64,000 bases of DNA, from NCBI GenBank assembly GCA_950295325.1, contig OX485808.1, positions 1,676,501-1,740,500 of the forward strand. The letters are read 5' to 3'. This DNA comes from Polytrichum commune. Its lineage: Eukaryota > Streptophyta > Polytrichopsida > Polytrichales > Polytrichaceae. Positions 48,057 through 60,391 of this stretch are shown piece after piece (positions within the stretch are counted from its first letter, which is position 1; every line of letters starts with the position of its first letter). Below the pieces are notes generated by a model that was given only the letters and a program-made list of their open reading frames with translations, did not search any database and had not been told where the DNA came from. The translations under genes were made by a program, and so were the position numbers.

Positions 48057-51041
48057 CTTTTCTCTGCTCACCGCTCACACGGTAGCCTCGTTGGTCATTT
48101 GGGGAGTCCTTCGCCATCTGACCCTTTTTGCCCCATTGTGGAATGTGCGGGGCTTTCACGAGCTTCATGGGTGAATTTGGATGTGGTACTTGTTAATGAC
48201 AGTGGAGTTGCTGTGGCGGAGGGTATTTGTCGTAACACACATCCATAAGATTGCATTGATGAACACCCCCTTGGCACTGAGGACGTTGGAGTTGTTATAT
48301 TAGAATCACTCGTACATTCGGAAGTCAATCCAACTCATAGGTTCTCGTTGCGAAGGTGGCCGTTGAGGAATGTGACAATTGAGGGGGTTAGCTTGCGCGA
48401 CCATGAGCGACGACACGTCCAAATCCAACAGGAGCTCCAAGCAAACATTCGGCCACACAAAGGCCTTCGGAAGTACGAAACATTGACATGTCCTACTCCG
48501 TCTGCAAATAAGTGTAAACGTCAAAGGTTGCTCTGTGAGGAGTCTATTAGAGAAGTTGCTACGAAGGATTGTTGTGTACATCGTTGTTGCCAATTGTTCC
48601 CAAGAGATAAATTGAAGGCCATCCGTGAAGAAATGTGGCTTGGAGATTTCCGTCTAAGATCCACCAAAAAACTTGATGTCCATAGGGCGATACATATGAA
48701 CGGAGCGGGTCGCAAGGTCATCACCCTTGAGAGCATAGACGTGTGTTGTACGGCATGGTACACCATTCACGGTGTGTCGAAAGCGGAATTTTATAGACAA
48801 GCCGCGTATGCCAAGGAAGGCCGCCGTTCCCGTCACCATGGGAACACGGGCTTAAAGAAACCAAGAGAAGCAACGAGACAAGCAACAGTCACTCTGGCAA
48901 CCATCATTGTCCCCCTTGCCGATGCAATGCCGCACAAAACACGCACACTCGCAACCGGTGAAAAGGTTGTGGAGAAGGTTCTTCCTACAGGCACGAAATG
49001 GAAAGACATATTGTTGGACGTAAACGCAGTTGGCGAGAAGGCCGGGTTGGACCCAATTTCGTTGTCGAAACTGAGTGCTATCAAAAAATCGAACTTTAGC
49101 GAATACATCACAAAAAGACGAGGCGACAAATTTGCCCGTTGTTCCAAATGCGAGAAGTTGAAACGCCTTCGAGATGCACACACGATGGGGACAGAGTCCT
49201 ATGCCGCACATCAAATGAACTATTTCAAGCATGTGAACATGCAAGAGGCACACCGTAATGATTACTACACAAATAGAGCTTTGTCCATCTCCAGGCCTTT
49301 GGAAGTCCTTACAATCATCCATGACAAAATGGACCATGCCAAAACAGCCTCACCATGTTTTGCAAATCGAATCAAAGCCACGGACGGCCTTTTTAAGCTT
49401 CATGTTTCGGTTACAGGTGATTTTGATAACAATTGCATTGCATTACCTAAACACAAATTTGTGCGTTTAGGTTTGTACTTGGGGCCATACATGTACACCA
49501 TGTGAATTTTTTGGTATTATAGTTGAATATTAAACCATTGGGTTGCCTTTGCAGGAATGATTGCACATGGGCATGGTGATGTCAAGTATGCTCATTATGC
49601 TCTTGATTTGTATCCGGCGGATTCAAACCACACGATAGGGTCATTTGCAAAGCTTTTACGTGATTTGGAGAAACCGCCGTCCTATTCATCAAGATTGTTA
49701 TTTGAAAACTCGGGATCAACACCTCTATATGAAGTGGTCTTGGATGGAAGAGATGTATGCGTGCACTCATTGCCGGAGCCACCAAGTGAAGATGTGATTG
49801 CCAAGAATTTGCCCCCAACTCTACGTGTCCAATTGGACAATTGTGCGAAGGACAATAAAAGTAGATATGTTTTTGCATATTGGTCGTTGTTGGTTGCGAA
49901 AGGCATTTTCAAGGAGGTTTTTGTGTCCTTTATATTGGTAGGCCACACGCACGATGATATTGATGCGTCTTTTGGGCGGTGGAGCATGAAGTTGCGCGAG
50001 GAGGATTTTCCAACAATCCCATTGTTGATGAAGTCGTACATGGATTTGGAGAACATTCCCGTCATCCCCCATATGATCGAGGACGTTCCAGACTTCAAGG
50101 CATTTATAGAACCGTATATTCGAAGCGGAGCTCACCGATTGATCGGGCATACGAAGGCACAACAATTTCGGTTCTACGTGCGTGACGATGGTGTCCCCGC
50201 CATGCAATACAAGTTGTTGTGCACATCACAAGACTGGAGCCCGCCGGAGGGTCTCCTTGTATGGCGTGTTGATGGGGAAGGAAGGACGATGTTGCCTGAC
50301 GGAGAGCCTAAGCCTTGCAAACCAATACCCATGAAGAATTTGGAGGACATTTGTAAAGGCATATCAGGCTTCATACAATATTGGGAGAGTTTGAGGGTAG
50401 CGGATGTTGGTGGATCGTGTTGGCTTCGTTACGGAAGTTGGATACAATATTGGACACGTGTTCGTGACACTTTGGCAAACCTTCATCAAGATACACCCCT
50501 TACTTTAAGGCATGGGTTTTGGCCACAAACACGTGTCAATGTACAACCTTCGGAGGCTAGTCTTTTGGGAAATGGAGAGGTTCGAGAGGAGTTTGATGTG
50601 GACGACCATTACGTTGGGCCTGCTAGTCAACGTCCCCCACCATCTTTCCGCATTGCAGTGGATTGTCATGAAGGTTATATGCTCATTTTACGTCCTGGAG
50701 ATGAGACATATGCAAAGCCAGTGTGGGTGGCAAGAGCTTTGTCGAAACCAAATTTTGTAACTTCCAGCCCTCATTTTCGACAAATACAAGTAGAGTACTA
50801 CCAACCGACAGCACGGAATGAAGATGTTGTTCGGCATTATACAAGCTGGGATACGAACCAAAACTTTCGGTGGAAGGTGGATTCTGAGCACGGTCCATCT
50901 TGGGTAGATACAGATTCCATATTCATAGCATGGAAACCACGGAAAAATCATAGTGGATCAGTGTCCATCCTTCAAAAGTACATAACTTTTGCAAAAGACA
51001 ACCTTGCTCGGATCGTAGAAGAAGCAACCCACGTTGAATGA
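48057..51041 (+). pseudogene. DUF7869-type RNase H-fold (transposase-like) gene, one nonsense codon
   Basis: Open from 48057. A segment resembling the DUF8039-type domain of plant proteins (NLDVVLVNDSGVAVAEGICR, then HPLGTEDVGVVI) is broken by TAA at 48246-48248 in an otherwise continuous frame. From 48249, joining across the intron gives 884 residues to TGA at 51039-51041. Motifs in order: CCTAWYTIHGVSKAEFYR (about 48750), HGNTGLKKPR, a Cys pair CSKC (about 49145), HDKMDHAKT (49320), then after the intron GMIAHGHGDVKYAHYALDL, QLDNCAKDN (49830) and GHTHDDID (49941-49964). A C-terminal RPGDETYAKPVWVARAL segment looks like a small BAH-like beta domain. The acidic motifs fit an RNase H-like, DDE-type core. 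No in-frame ATG precedes EEMW, so upstream exons are missing or unrecognised. Family assignment is from memory of motifs. Confidence 0.72.
49417..49554 (+). other. Spliceosomal intron (138 bp) in the DUF7869-like gene
   Basis: Donor TTACAG/GTGATTTTG and acceptor TTTGCAG/GAATG. Splicing joins the first base of a Gly codon (49416) to GA at 49555, restoring HVSVTG-MIAHGHGD in one frame across a conserved stretch. Unspliced, the frame ends at 49505. The acceptor has a pyrimidine-rich approach. Confidence 0.85.
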
Positions 51042-52280
51042 GAAGTTGGTAGGATTGTATTAGCATGATTATAGTGTAATATGTAATTCGACGAATATAT
51101 ATTACTCATATGTGTGCTCCTCAAACTTGGGGCAAAGTTTGGGTAGAACTTGCGAATGATATATTGTTTGGGGTTGGATGAATATCCATTTACTATATTT
51201 CAATACAAATGTGAAGTTTATTTTTTTTATTAAGTTTGGGACTAAATTTTCCATTGAAGAAAAATGCATTTATTGCATGCACTTTGTATGTTGCAATGTC
51301 TATATTTTATTGACCATGCTAATAATAGAAATCATTTTATATGTTTTTTGGGTGAAACTAGTTTGGAGTGTTCTATCCAAAGTGTTTTTGTTGATGAAGT
51401 TGGTGTTGAGTGCTCTACCATATGTGCTTATGTCCACACATAATAGATTTGGGATATTAGAACATATAATATATTTGAGATTGTTCTCAATATAGTTTCG
51501 GAACACGGAATGTTGTTTGATCCATATATTAATTTGAGACTAGAGAAAGTCTCAATTTAACGAATATAGTGTTTGTAGTAAGTAGATTATTTCATGTCAA
51601 TATTACTTCATTCATATAGATTCAAATTTTGATGTAATTTTATGTCTTCATCATTCTTGTTAATTATAAAATAAGTTTGATACTCAAACATATGTTATAT
51701 ATTATAATATGCATAATACTTGTAAGTCAATTATGTAGTTTATGATAATAAATTCCTCCTCTTTTGAAGGAGTTTGTAATCGTTAAGAAGTTTCACTTTA
51801 ATCATCCATAACATGCATATAATTCTTCAATCATTCAATCACATGTATATTTATAATTCCCTTTTGAGGAGATCAATGATAAATTCCGCTTTGAGAGATA
51901 ATATTGTTTCCTTCACTCAAGTTGTATAAATTGATAATTGCTCTCTCATATCGATCTCTCTCAAAGTTCCATTGATTCTCCAAAATATCTTGAGTGCTTT
52001 GTTCTCACCTTCACACTAACTTTTGAGTTCTTTCTCAAAAGAGTCTACTCAATCTACTCTACTCTCGGTTGCTCAATCACTTTAAGTTCCAAGTACCGCT
52101 TAACAAACTTGTAAGATAATTTGAGAGAGAGGTAGAAAGATCACACATAATTGTAGAAAAGATAATGTATTGCAAAAGTGCTCCGAGAGGAGAGGTACAA
52201 AGAAACTCAAGTGTTTTTGACACTCAAATTTAAGATAACTTCGTTGTGTAGAAAATGAGGTGTAATCTCCTAAAAATGCT

Positions 52281-52292
52281 TCCCTTATATAG
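52281..52292 (-). promoter_or_regulatory. Candidate TATA box (minus strand)
   Basis: The complement reads CTATATAAGGGA, a good plant TATA consensus, pointing left into 51900-52280. No intact gene follows within 400 bp, so it may belong to an LTR remnant or be chance in AT-rich DNA. Confidence 0.3.
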
Positions 52293-52668
52293 TGTTTTCT
52301 ATCTATTTCAAAATCTATATTAAGAGTGGTTGTAAACTCCACTTTCCTAGATAACTAACTATCTCCGACATATGTAGATTATATCTACCATAAACGGTTA
52401 TAACCGTTCTTCCTCCTTAATGTTCATATTTCCAAGATTCTATTATATCCTCATTGTGGTTACATCACAATACCCTTTTGAGGATTAAATCAATTTTCCA
52501 TATTGATTGATTCTAATGAAACATACTAGTAAAATCTTTCTTTGTCCTATATGCTTTTAATGTCTTCATAATACCTCTTCAAATAGTTCTCAAATTAATA
52601 TTCCAACATTCTTACATGTTCCATAATCATGCCCTTCAAAATACTACATTCCTATATACTCCGTCATT

Positions 52669-52800
52669 ATGCCCCTTCACATAGTCGTTGATCCTCAAAA
52701 TCTTACATTCTTAAAATACTTCCATAATGCCTCTTCACATAGTCATTGATCCTCAAAATCTTACATTCCTAAATACTTCCATAATGCCTCTTTAATGGTC
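52669..52800. repeat. 57-58 bp tandem repeat (about 2.3 units)
   Basis: The unit starts ATGCCYCTTCACATAGTC at 52669 and 52727, with a partial third at 52784. More diverged relatives of the unit seem to extend left to about 52560. Confidence 0.75.
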
Positions 52801-53162
52801 CTTTAAATCTCAAAATCCTATATCCTATATGCCCTAATATACCCCTTATATATACTCTTCTCATAATCCTTCAACTAAACACTAGGAATTCCTTGTTAAG
52901 CCATTGGTACCCTATTACCGTGGGTAAGGGGGCCCATAACCATGCGACTTCCTTGTGTTACTGCGGACGGAAGCCTAAAACCGTGGCCGAATGCCTAAGG
53001 CCGTGGTTGAAAACTTTCGAGCTCCTCTTCATTTCGGTGCCGCTCCTTGGGTCTGTCTCGATTGTAGTACCATTTGTAGCTTGAATATGTTGCTACTCAA
53101 CACCTGTTATCCCAATTCTTTGGAATGTATTTATTCTTACATTGCGCTCTTATATCTTCCAG

Positions 53163-54268
53163 ATTGACCGTCATTTCTCCACATTCCTTGTCACGGATAT
53201 GACAATTGAGAAACTCCAAAAGGTGGCTACCACTCATGTTGATGCCTCCTTTAAAGCCAAGTGGCTACGGTGGTGGAATTCTCCTTCCGATGTCAAAATC
53301 GAAAACAAATTCCCCTCAAATCTTCCTATCCGTGAGAAAATCCTTGACGATTGGCTCAACAAAGCTTCTTTCTGGGCACATGTACATCTTCAAGTCTTCA
53401 AGGACCACATTTGAGCTCAAGGTTGTTTGGGTGGATAGCTTTGACTTGTTTCAAACTAGTTCGGCTTGGGTTTGGATGTGCAAGTTAAGGACCCTCTCGG
53501 ATCCGAGAGGGTTATGGGGCTATTTCTAACTGTTGGTCTCTTTTTACATAGTTGGAAAAGGGGGTTGAAGCTGAGATCGCTTCGTTTGAGAACGAGTTGT
53601 CCGTCGACATCGACTGGAATTCTACGGAGACTATTTTGCAACCTTCCAATTATGTTGAGCATTGGAGGCTCAATTTGTGGGACAATGTTTTCCGGGTGTA
53701 CTTTGACGACAAGGGAGATTTGAAATTTGTTAAAGGCCTTGACCTCATGGAGTTCGACGAAGGCTCCATAGCTATCAAACGCGTTGCTTACCGGTATTAT
53801 GTTCACTTCTCATTTGCTGCATGTTGTTTTCTTTCCTTTTCACCGCCCTTTTCTTACTCAATGTTCTTCATTCTCCGGGTACATTCATCGTAAGTTCCTT
53901 GTGAATAATGCTTTCCCTCCTTCATACTTGCCCTCTTTCCTCTTGGATTGGGTCGATTTCAACTCCAATCTATGTGTGTATACGGCCATGCAAGTTGCAA
54001 AGTTTTCACATGTGCACTTGGTGGCCGGAGGTTGGTATTTGGATTGCTCTCGTGGATTCGTGCCAGTAGTGGAAGAATCCTTTTATAATACCCTTGTAAG
54101 CTCTGCCCCTGAGGTCATTAAGTTGGAGGAAGAGTTGGATGCAGATATTCTCGCTCCTCCATCCACTGACAAGGATGTTGCGCCGACCAAAGGTAAAGGC
54201 AGGGGTAAAAAGGTTCTCGCCCATGCCTCTTCTCAAGTTTCCACTCGTTCTTACACCAAGGCCTCCGT
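53163..54268 (+). pseudogene. Unknown plant gene, 3' end cut by element H
   Basis: Three candidate exons join in phase 0: 53163-53381 (after acceptor ATCTTCCAG; residues DMTIEKLQKVATTHVDASFK), 53552-53782 (after acceptor TTTTTACATAG; LEKGVEAEIASFENELSVDI) and 53895-54268 (FLVNNAFPPSYLPSFLLDWV, ending in a Lys/Gly-rich tail KGKGRGKKV). The donors at 53382 and 53783 are weak, so the exon model is tentative. The last exon stays open into element H's LTR at 54269, so the native C-terminus is lost. I recognise no domain. Confidence 0.5.
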
Positions 54269-54302
54269 TGTCGCAACCTTTGCTAACCCCCTTAGCAATC
54301 TT
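54269..54302 (-). repeat. Element H 3' LTR, first 34 bp
   Basis: TGTCGCAACCTTTGCTAACC type, like element E's LTRs. Cut after 34 bp by element G and resuming at 61388. It inserted into the unknown gene; predicted target duplication TCCGT (54264-54268), with the other copy beyond the window. Confidence 0.88.
54298..54302. other. Target-site duplication of element G, left copy
   Basis: ATCTT precedes G's left LTR and recurs at 61383-61387 right after its right LTR. Removing G and one copy restores AGCAATCTTGCCAATTTTC of the host LTR. Confidence 0.95.
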
Positions 54303-55293
54303 TGTCGCAACCCTTGCTAGCCCCCCTTGACAATCTTGCCAATTTTCATTTCTACCAAAGGTTACGAGCGCTAACCATTCGCATTCCGCCATGCTAATGG
54401 ATAGCTCCTCTTACCCCGGACCAATAGTTCATAGGAGGGAACCAACCCTCCTACTTTGCTTTCGGGACTCACCCCTTAATCGCTAACCAACCCCTTTAAT
54501 CGGTAACCAATCCTTAGATGTGGACTTCCATTCATGGAAGTCCAATCTTATGTTGATCATCGCGTTGCCGGAGCAACACTACAACAACCCGAACCATACT
54601 AGGCAACTATGGCCTCACATTAGGCCAATGCCTATGGAGGCCGTGCCGTTCGGCCTCGGGTGGGTGAGGCCACACCACCTCACCCATATAAGCCTCTAGG
54701 ACTCTACGCGGGGCCCCTACCCCACCGTCAACCAACCTCTTGTCTCTCTACCAAGAGTTGGGGCCAAGTGGACATTTTCCCTTAGCCGCTGGGCCTAGAA
54801 GCCCCCACAGCTTCAGACCATCATAACTTCCTTGTATGATGTCTGATGCTAACACTTGACCACTCCATCTTCATCTACGCTTCACGTAGATGCCGATGCA
54901 CTCCTCACTTGCCCCATTCGGGCAAGTGGTGAGGAAGTTATGCCTGTTTGAACCTTGGCAGTCCCGGGAATCACTCCCAGGCACTGCTGTACCAGGGCGC
55001 TGTCCCGGGACAGCGCCCCACTCAAATGGCCATAACTCCTAGCTCACACCTCGGATTGAGGTGTTCTTGAGCATTCTAGAATCACCACGCCATGAGCTAC
55101 GCATAGCTTATGGCCTTACCCTTGTGCATCCTAGTCTCCGTGGGTGGGAGGCGTTCCCAACGCCCGGGGCCCTCACCCACACTAGGATCACTTGGGCCCT
55201 CTCACCAACGGCGCCACAAGTCCCGGGTGTCACTCCGGGGTCCCCCTTGTGCCCATGGTGTTTCGGGCACTCCTCATGGAGAGGTGCGCGACA
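54303..55293 (-). repeat. Element G 3' LTR (991 bp)
   Basis: Family ends intact, followed by the polypurine-tract complement at 55294. Confidence 0.94.
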
Positions 55294-56105
55294 CTCACCC
55301 CCACCAAACGGAGTCGATGCCCTCATCGACTATACTCGTAGTCGGCACACCAATTCTCAAGTTGCCATCCTCTATGGTGCGGCATTGTGTTTACCTTAGG
55401 GCGCGACCCCCACAATGCATCTTCAAATTTGGCATAGTCCCAAAGGTGTCGTTACTAGGTGGTCCGTTAGCGACCTTGGAACTCCTCCAAGGACCTAACC
55501 TATACTAGACCCACCTACTTCGGGACTCACATGGCTTGCCCCTCCTTTGGGGCCTCCCCCGTTAGGCTCCACTAGCCTAACGTGACACATCTAGGCGAGA
55601 CCTCAACGCTTCCACTAAGTTGTCTCGGTTGCAACTCCGAGATGGCTTTCCATTGTTAAGCCACGCCTCGATCGCACGGGGGTGATGCCAAGTCCCGCCC
55701 GACTCGGTTCCCACTTTGCTCTTTCGAGACATGGGTTCATGACTCCCATGCGCCAACTCTCGTTAGCTCGCGGGTAGCACTTTTATGAGCACACGCCATC
55801 ACCTTGTCCCCGCCCGGACAAGCCCACAACTAAGAAGTTTCTTGGTTTTATCCAAGGCCCCTCCAAGCCATGGCCCCCAATTACTCGGCTTACCCAACCT
55901 AGTTTGGCATGTCTATTCCCCCTCTTCCACTAACCAAGCACAAGTACAAGACTAGGACCTCATCTCATACTTTTCTCTTTGCACCACTAAAGTTTGGACT
56001 TTATTGCCTCAAGCCAAAGAACAAGTACATGTTGTGGAGCAATTAGCCTCGAAGCTAAGTGTGCTACAAGCGTCTCTCCCCCACTAAAGGAGATTGATGT
56101 CCTCA

Positions 56106-59100
56106 TCAATGCCTACGCTTCATTTTATTGGAATCCTTAGCCTTAGTTTCTTCAAAGTGCTTCACCTATTCATTGGTGTTCACCATGTCTCTTGCCGCCA
56201 CCCAAGCGGTTTCTTTTTCATGGTATCCTCACCATTTCACCAAGTACTCTTTTGTACATTTTTTTCATTTTCACTTGGGCTTCCTATACTTGAGGGTGCC
56301 CTCCTACCTCATGTTCCAAATGACCTCCACAAGGTCGGGAGGTGGCCTAATCACTTGCTTGTGATCGGGCCACAAGGTGTCGTCCTAAAATGACTTTCGT
56401 AATGAGACATGAAATGTTGGATGCACTTTGATCTCCGGCGGTAATTCCAACTTATACATGTCCTTGAACACTTGTTCCACAATGGAAAACGAAGCTCCAA
56501 TTTTGGACATGAACTTTTGAAGTAAGGGCTTTGGGCAAGGTGAAGTTGTCCACATTCAACAACACCTTATTGGCCCACCTCATACTCCACTTCACGTCTT
56601 CCGGCATTGATTTGCACTCCGTAGCACCTTCGGGCTTTCTCCACCAACAACTTGGTCATCTCCAAGACTTGTTTACCATCCTTGGCCAACTCCTGACCAT
56701 CTTGGTTGAACTCTAGTGTTGAATGTGCCCCCTCGAGAGCTAGGTTAATAGGTTGGAGCGCATCCACTCCATAAGCCACCACCAAAGACCACCCCTTGGT
56801 AGCCAAGTGCGTGGCTACATTGCAATTACACTCCGCTCGACCCACATAGTCCGCCCAATCTCCTTGGTCCGCCCCCACCAAGTTCCTCAAGTATTGCTTC
56901 AAGACTCCATTCACATGCTCCGTTTTCCCATTCATTTGGGAATGCAAGGCCGTGCTAAACCTTAGTTTCATTCCGACCTCCTTAGAGAAATGCATTGAAA
57001 ATGCACTTGTGAACTTTGGATCTTGATCCCACACAATCACTCTTGGCAACCCGTGGTGCCTCAACCATCGTTTGAGAAAAGGCTATGCGGTCTCCAACGC
57101 GGTGGCGGTTCCCACAATCGGCACCATGTGTGCCAACTTGGCAAACCGCTCTACCATCAACAAGATGGCATCATACCCATGTGACTCCGGCAAACTTGTG
57201 ATCAAGTCCATACACATACTATGCCATGGCGCCGACGGGATAGGCAACGGTTGCAAGAAACCGCCTTGCTTTTGGTAAGAGGCTCGGTTCACTTGGCACT
57301 TTATTCACGCCTTGACAAAGTGGGTTATATCCTCCTTTATGCACCGCCAATGGTACCTCCATGACACCATTCTATGGCGGTTTTTTCTTTCTCCTCTATG
57401 GCCGGCAATAGGACTATCACATTTTTCCTTCAAAACCGATAGCCTCAACTTGCCTTGAGGCACATACACCCGACTTTGCTTACACTTGAACAATCCGTCC
57501 ACCAACTTAACCTCTTTGAGCACCTTGCTCTTGCGAAGCTCACCTAAAAGCTTTTGTGCCTCGGGGTAGTTAATTTACCCCTCCCGTATCTTGCATCACA
57601 AGTTTCCTTCGCCGCACACATTAGCCACAAGGTTTGGATGGTTCTCATTGCTTGGAACTCATCCGGTCTACTTAGCGCATCCGGCACCACATTTCCATGG
57701 TCCGGTTTGTGGACCAAATCCACCTTCATAAGCGCCAAACTATCATGCCACCGCAATGACTTGGCGCTCACTTGTGCTTGTATACGTTAAAATACTTTTA
57801 GGACACATTGTCCATGTAGACCTTTGCTTTGTGCGACCCCAAATAATGTCGCCACATCTTCAAGCAATGCACTACGGCAAAGAAGTTCTTTGTCATGAGT
57901 TGGTTGTCTTCTTTGACAACCATCGAGCCTCAAGCCCCCATATGCAAAGGCCATCCATCTTACATTAACAATCCATCATTGGCAAAGTTACTCGCCCCCG
58001 TATGCACCTCAAAAGGTTTGTCAAACTCCATGAACTTGAGCACGGGCGGTGAAGAGAACTTGCTCTTAAGCTCCCCAAAGACTTGGTGACAAGGCTAGTC
58101 CCACTCTTGGGATAGCCATTTCTTTCACAAGTCGGACAAGGTCTTACAACCATCGAGCTTCATGCTCCCATATGCAATGGCCATTTTTATTTATTTTTTT
58201 ACATCCACATCCGCCAAATAAAGTCTCTCGCCCCCGTATGCACCTCAAAAGGTATGTCAAACTCCGTGAACTTGAGCACGGGCGGCGAAGAGAACTTCGT
58301 CTTAAGCTCCTCAATGGCTTGGTGGCACGGCTCATCCCACTCTTGGGATAGCCATTTCTTGCACAAGCCGGGCAAGGTTCGACAACCATGGAGCTTAATG
58401 CTCTCATAAGCAATGGTCATCCATCTTGGATCAACATCCGCCAATGATAAAGTCCTTCGTCTTCATGTGCACCTCAAAATGCTTAAGAAAACCCGGAAAC
58501 TTAACCACATCTTGTGAAAGGAACTTGCTCTTGAGCTTCCCAAGGGCTTGGTGACAAGGCTCATCCCACTCTTGGAATAGCCATTTCCTCCATAAGTCGA
58601 GTAAGGCCCTAGCAACCTTAAAACAAATCTAGAATGAAGTGGTGGTAGTAGTTGGCTAGGCCAACCAATGACCTAAGCTTTTTTTTTTGAGTCAAGGACC
58701 AATTCTCCTCTTGGATTGCCTTGAAATTCTTCATGTTTGTCCACCAACTTCCTTTGTCACTACATGCCTCAAGAACTCAATTTCTTCTTGAGCAAAGTTG
58801 CAATTCACTTCTTGGCGGTAACATTTTGATCAACACATTGGTGAATACATCCTTGTATCTCACCAACATCCCACAAGTATGGTTTGGAGGAGGCCCATCT
58901 TTCCTAGCCTCCCCATGAGTTCCTTGGAGTTGCTTCAATTGAACCACGACCATTATGTTGGCCATTTTTCATTTGGTCCATTAAGACCAAATTCAACTTG
59001 GGTCCTCCTACCATAGGAGTCCTTGTCAATTTGAACCTCAATTCTTTGCCATTATGACACATCATAATGCACCGCAAGCACACCGGCTTGCGCCTCACAT

Positions 59101-59351
59101 CTATCATGTGAGTTTCAAAGAAGGCGGCCTTCACAATGACATGCATTTCATCTATTTCACATGGTGTGAAATTTTGACAAAATTCCAATGTCCCACATTG
59201 AAAGGTTACATTCATCGCGGCCTCCTTTGTCTCATGCGGTTCGCCCTTTCCAAACCGCACATTGGTGGGCTTCACCACTCTACCAATCGGCAAACCCCAA
59301 CTCCCTTGTGAGCTTTGGGGTCATGAAAGAATGCCTTAACTCTTCGTCAAC
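56106..59351 (-). pseudogene. G: pol remnant
   Basis: Same domain order as A. Protease VDEELRHSF near 59346-59351. The RT amino piece (VRYKDVFTNVL near 58850) joins the RT connection region with the core missing. RNase H module in three units (58005, 58241, 58470). Integrase amber is the complement of 57083-57085; catalytic Glu retained, with a changed neighbour (NGKTEHVNG). Chromodomain has the common TGA; stop at about 56106. Despite 99.9% identical LTRs it cannot encode a working protease or RT. Confidence 0.87.
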
Positions 59352-60391
59352 CCATGAGACAAGCCTCCCATTCATTTAAGCCTCAAGGTACAAAATACTT
59401 GGCCTCGGCTTAAGGCTACTAGCCTTGGCCACAAAGCCATCGTCCAACATTTGGTCCTCGGCAACTTGGCTTGGCTTGGTCCGCAAAGCCAACTTTAAAC
59501 ATTTCATCCGCGGGACAAATTGGTTTGGTGCCACAAAACCAATTTCTAATCATTTGTCCGCAAAACAAACATGTTTTGCCTTGGTAGCACAAAGCCACCT
59601 TCCCACACTCCGTCCGCGGCACGAACATGAATTGCCTTGGTAGGACAAACCCACCTCCCAACATTCCGTCCGCGGCACAAGTATGATTTGCTTTGGAAGC
59701 ATAAAGCCAACATTCCGTCCGCGGCACCAACATGTTTTGCCTAAGTAAAATGGACCAAACAATTTGCACTCATTTCTTTGGGACCTACTTTTGCTAAAGC
59801 CACTTGTGGTGATGCGCCGCCGAACTTCTCTTTGGGACCATTGGCTTCAATGCTCTTGCAAACTTGATGGTCCCCACCGTGTCCTCAAGAAGCCTTGGGG
59901 ACTTAAACAAGACATCCACCACCCGCTTTTAGGATGCATTTCTTAGAAAACTCGTCCGTTTTAGGTGTATCCTTCATTTGTGCGTTTGAATAGCGCACAT
60001 AGGCCTTAAGAGGCCCCGGGTGCCTCATTAGCACCAAATTCATTCCAACATCAATACCTTCCAAGCATTTCGAATTGGAATTTCAATCCAACATTAATGC
60101 CCTCCAAGGTTTTGGGTGCTTTCGGTATTCTAGGCCCCAAATGTTTTTTGAGGTTTGCGGGAGCCCTTTTCAAAGCACTCCTCCATTTTCCTTACCAAAT
60201 CCACCCTCATGCCCACCATTGTCATTTGAACCAATGGTATGGTCAAATTCCACTTGCACATGATCCTTGTTCCAATTTGAGCCTCACAACCTTTTGGAAA
60301 CCCCGGGCTCACCATCATAACCCGCATTTTTGATACCCATGTTTCCCTCAAAGTGCAAGCTCAAAACTTGGAACCCTGCTCTGATACCACG
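59352..60391 (-). other. G: leader with 56-bp repeats, no gag
   Basis: About four and a half 56-bp units (59475-59735); one is shortened near 59705. The leader then runs to the PBS. No recognisable gag. Confidence 0.6.

Larger units (their letters stand above)
51042..53162. other. AT-rich spacer without a recognised gene
   Basis: About 2.1 kb of strongly AT-rich DNA. No open frame here resembles a protein I know. It includes a minus-strand TATA-like box and a small tandem repeat (both listed separately). The part around 51900-52350 reads on the minus strand like a promoter followed by a transcribed leader and could be an old LTR of an unrelated element, but I found no partner. Confidence 0.5.

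Noticed and set aside
48521-50951. Minus-strand frames of 61-161 codons opposite the DUF7869-like gene
   Set aside because: They are shadows of the plus-strand gene, with no recognisable motif and no splice support.
46534-54268. The 9-bp word ACCAAGGCC at both edges of the host island (46534 and 54255), as a possible large target duplication
   Set aside because: On the right it is followed by five more bases before the LTR, and the length does not fit the 5-bp duplications made by this family. Probably chance.
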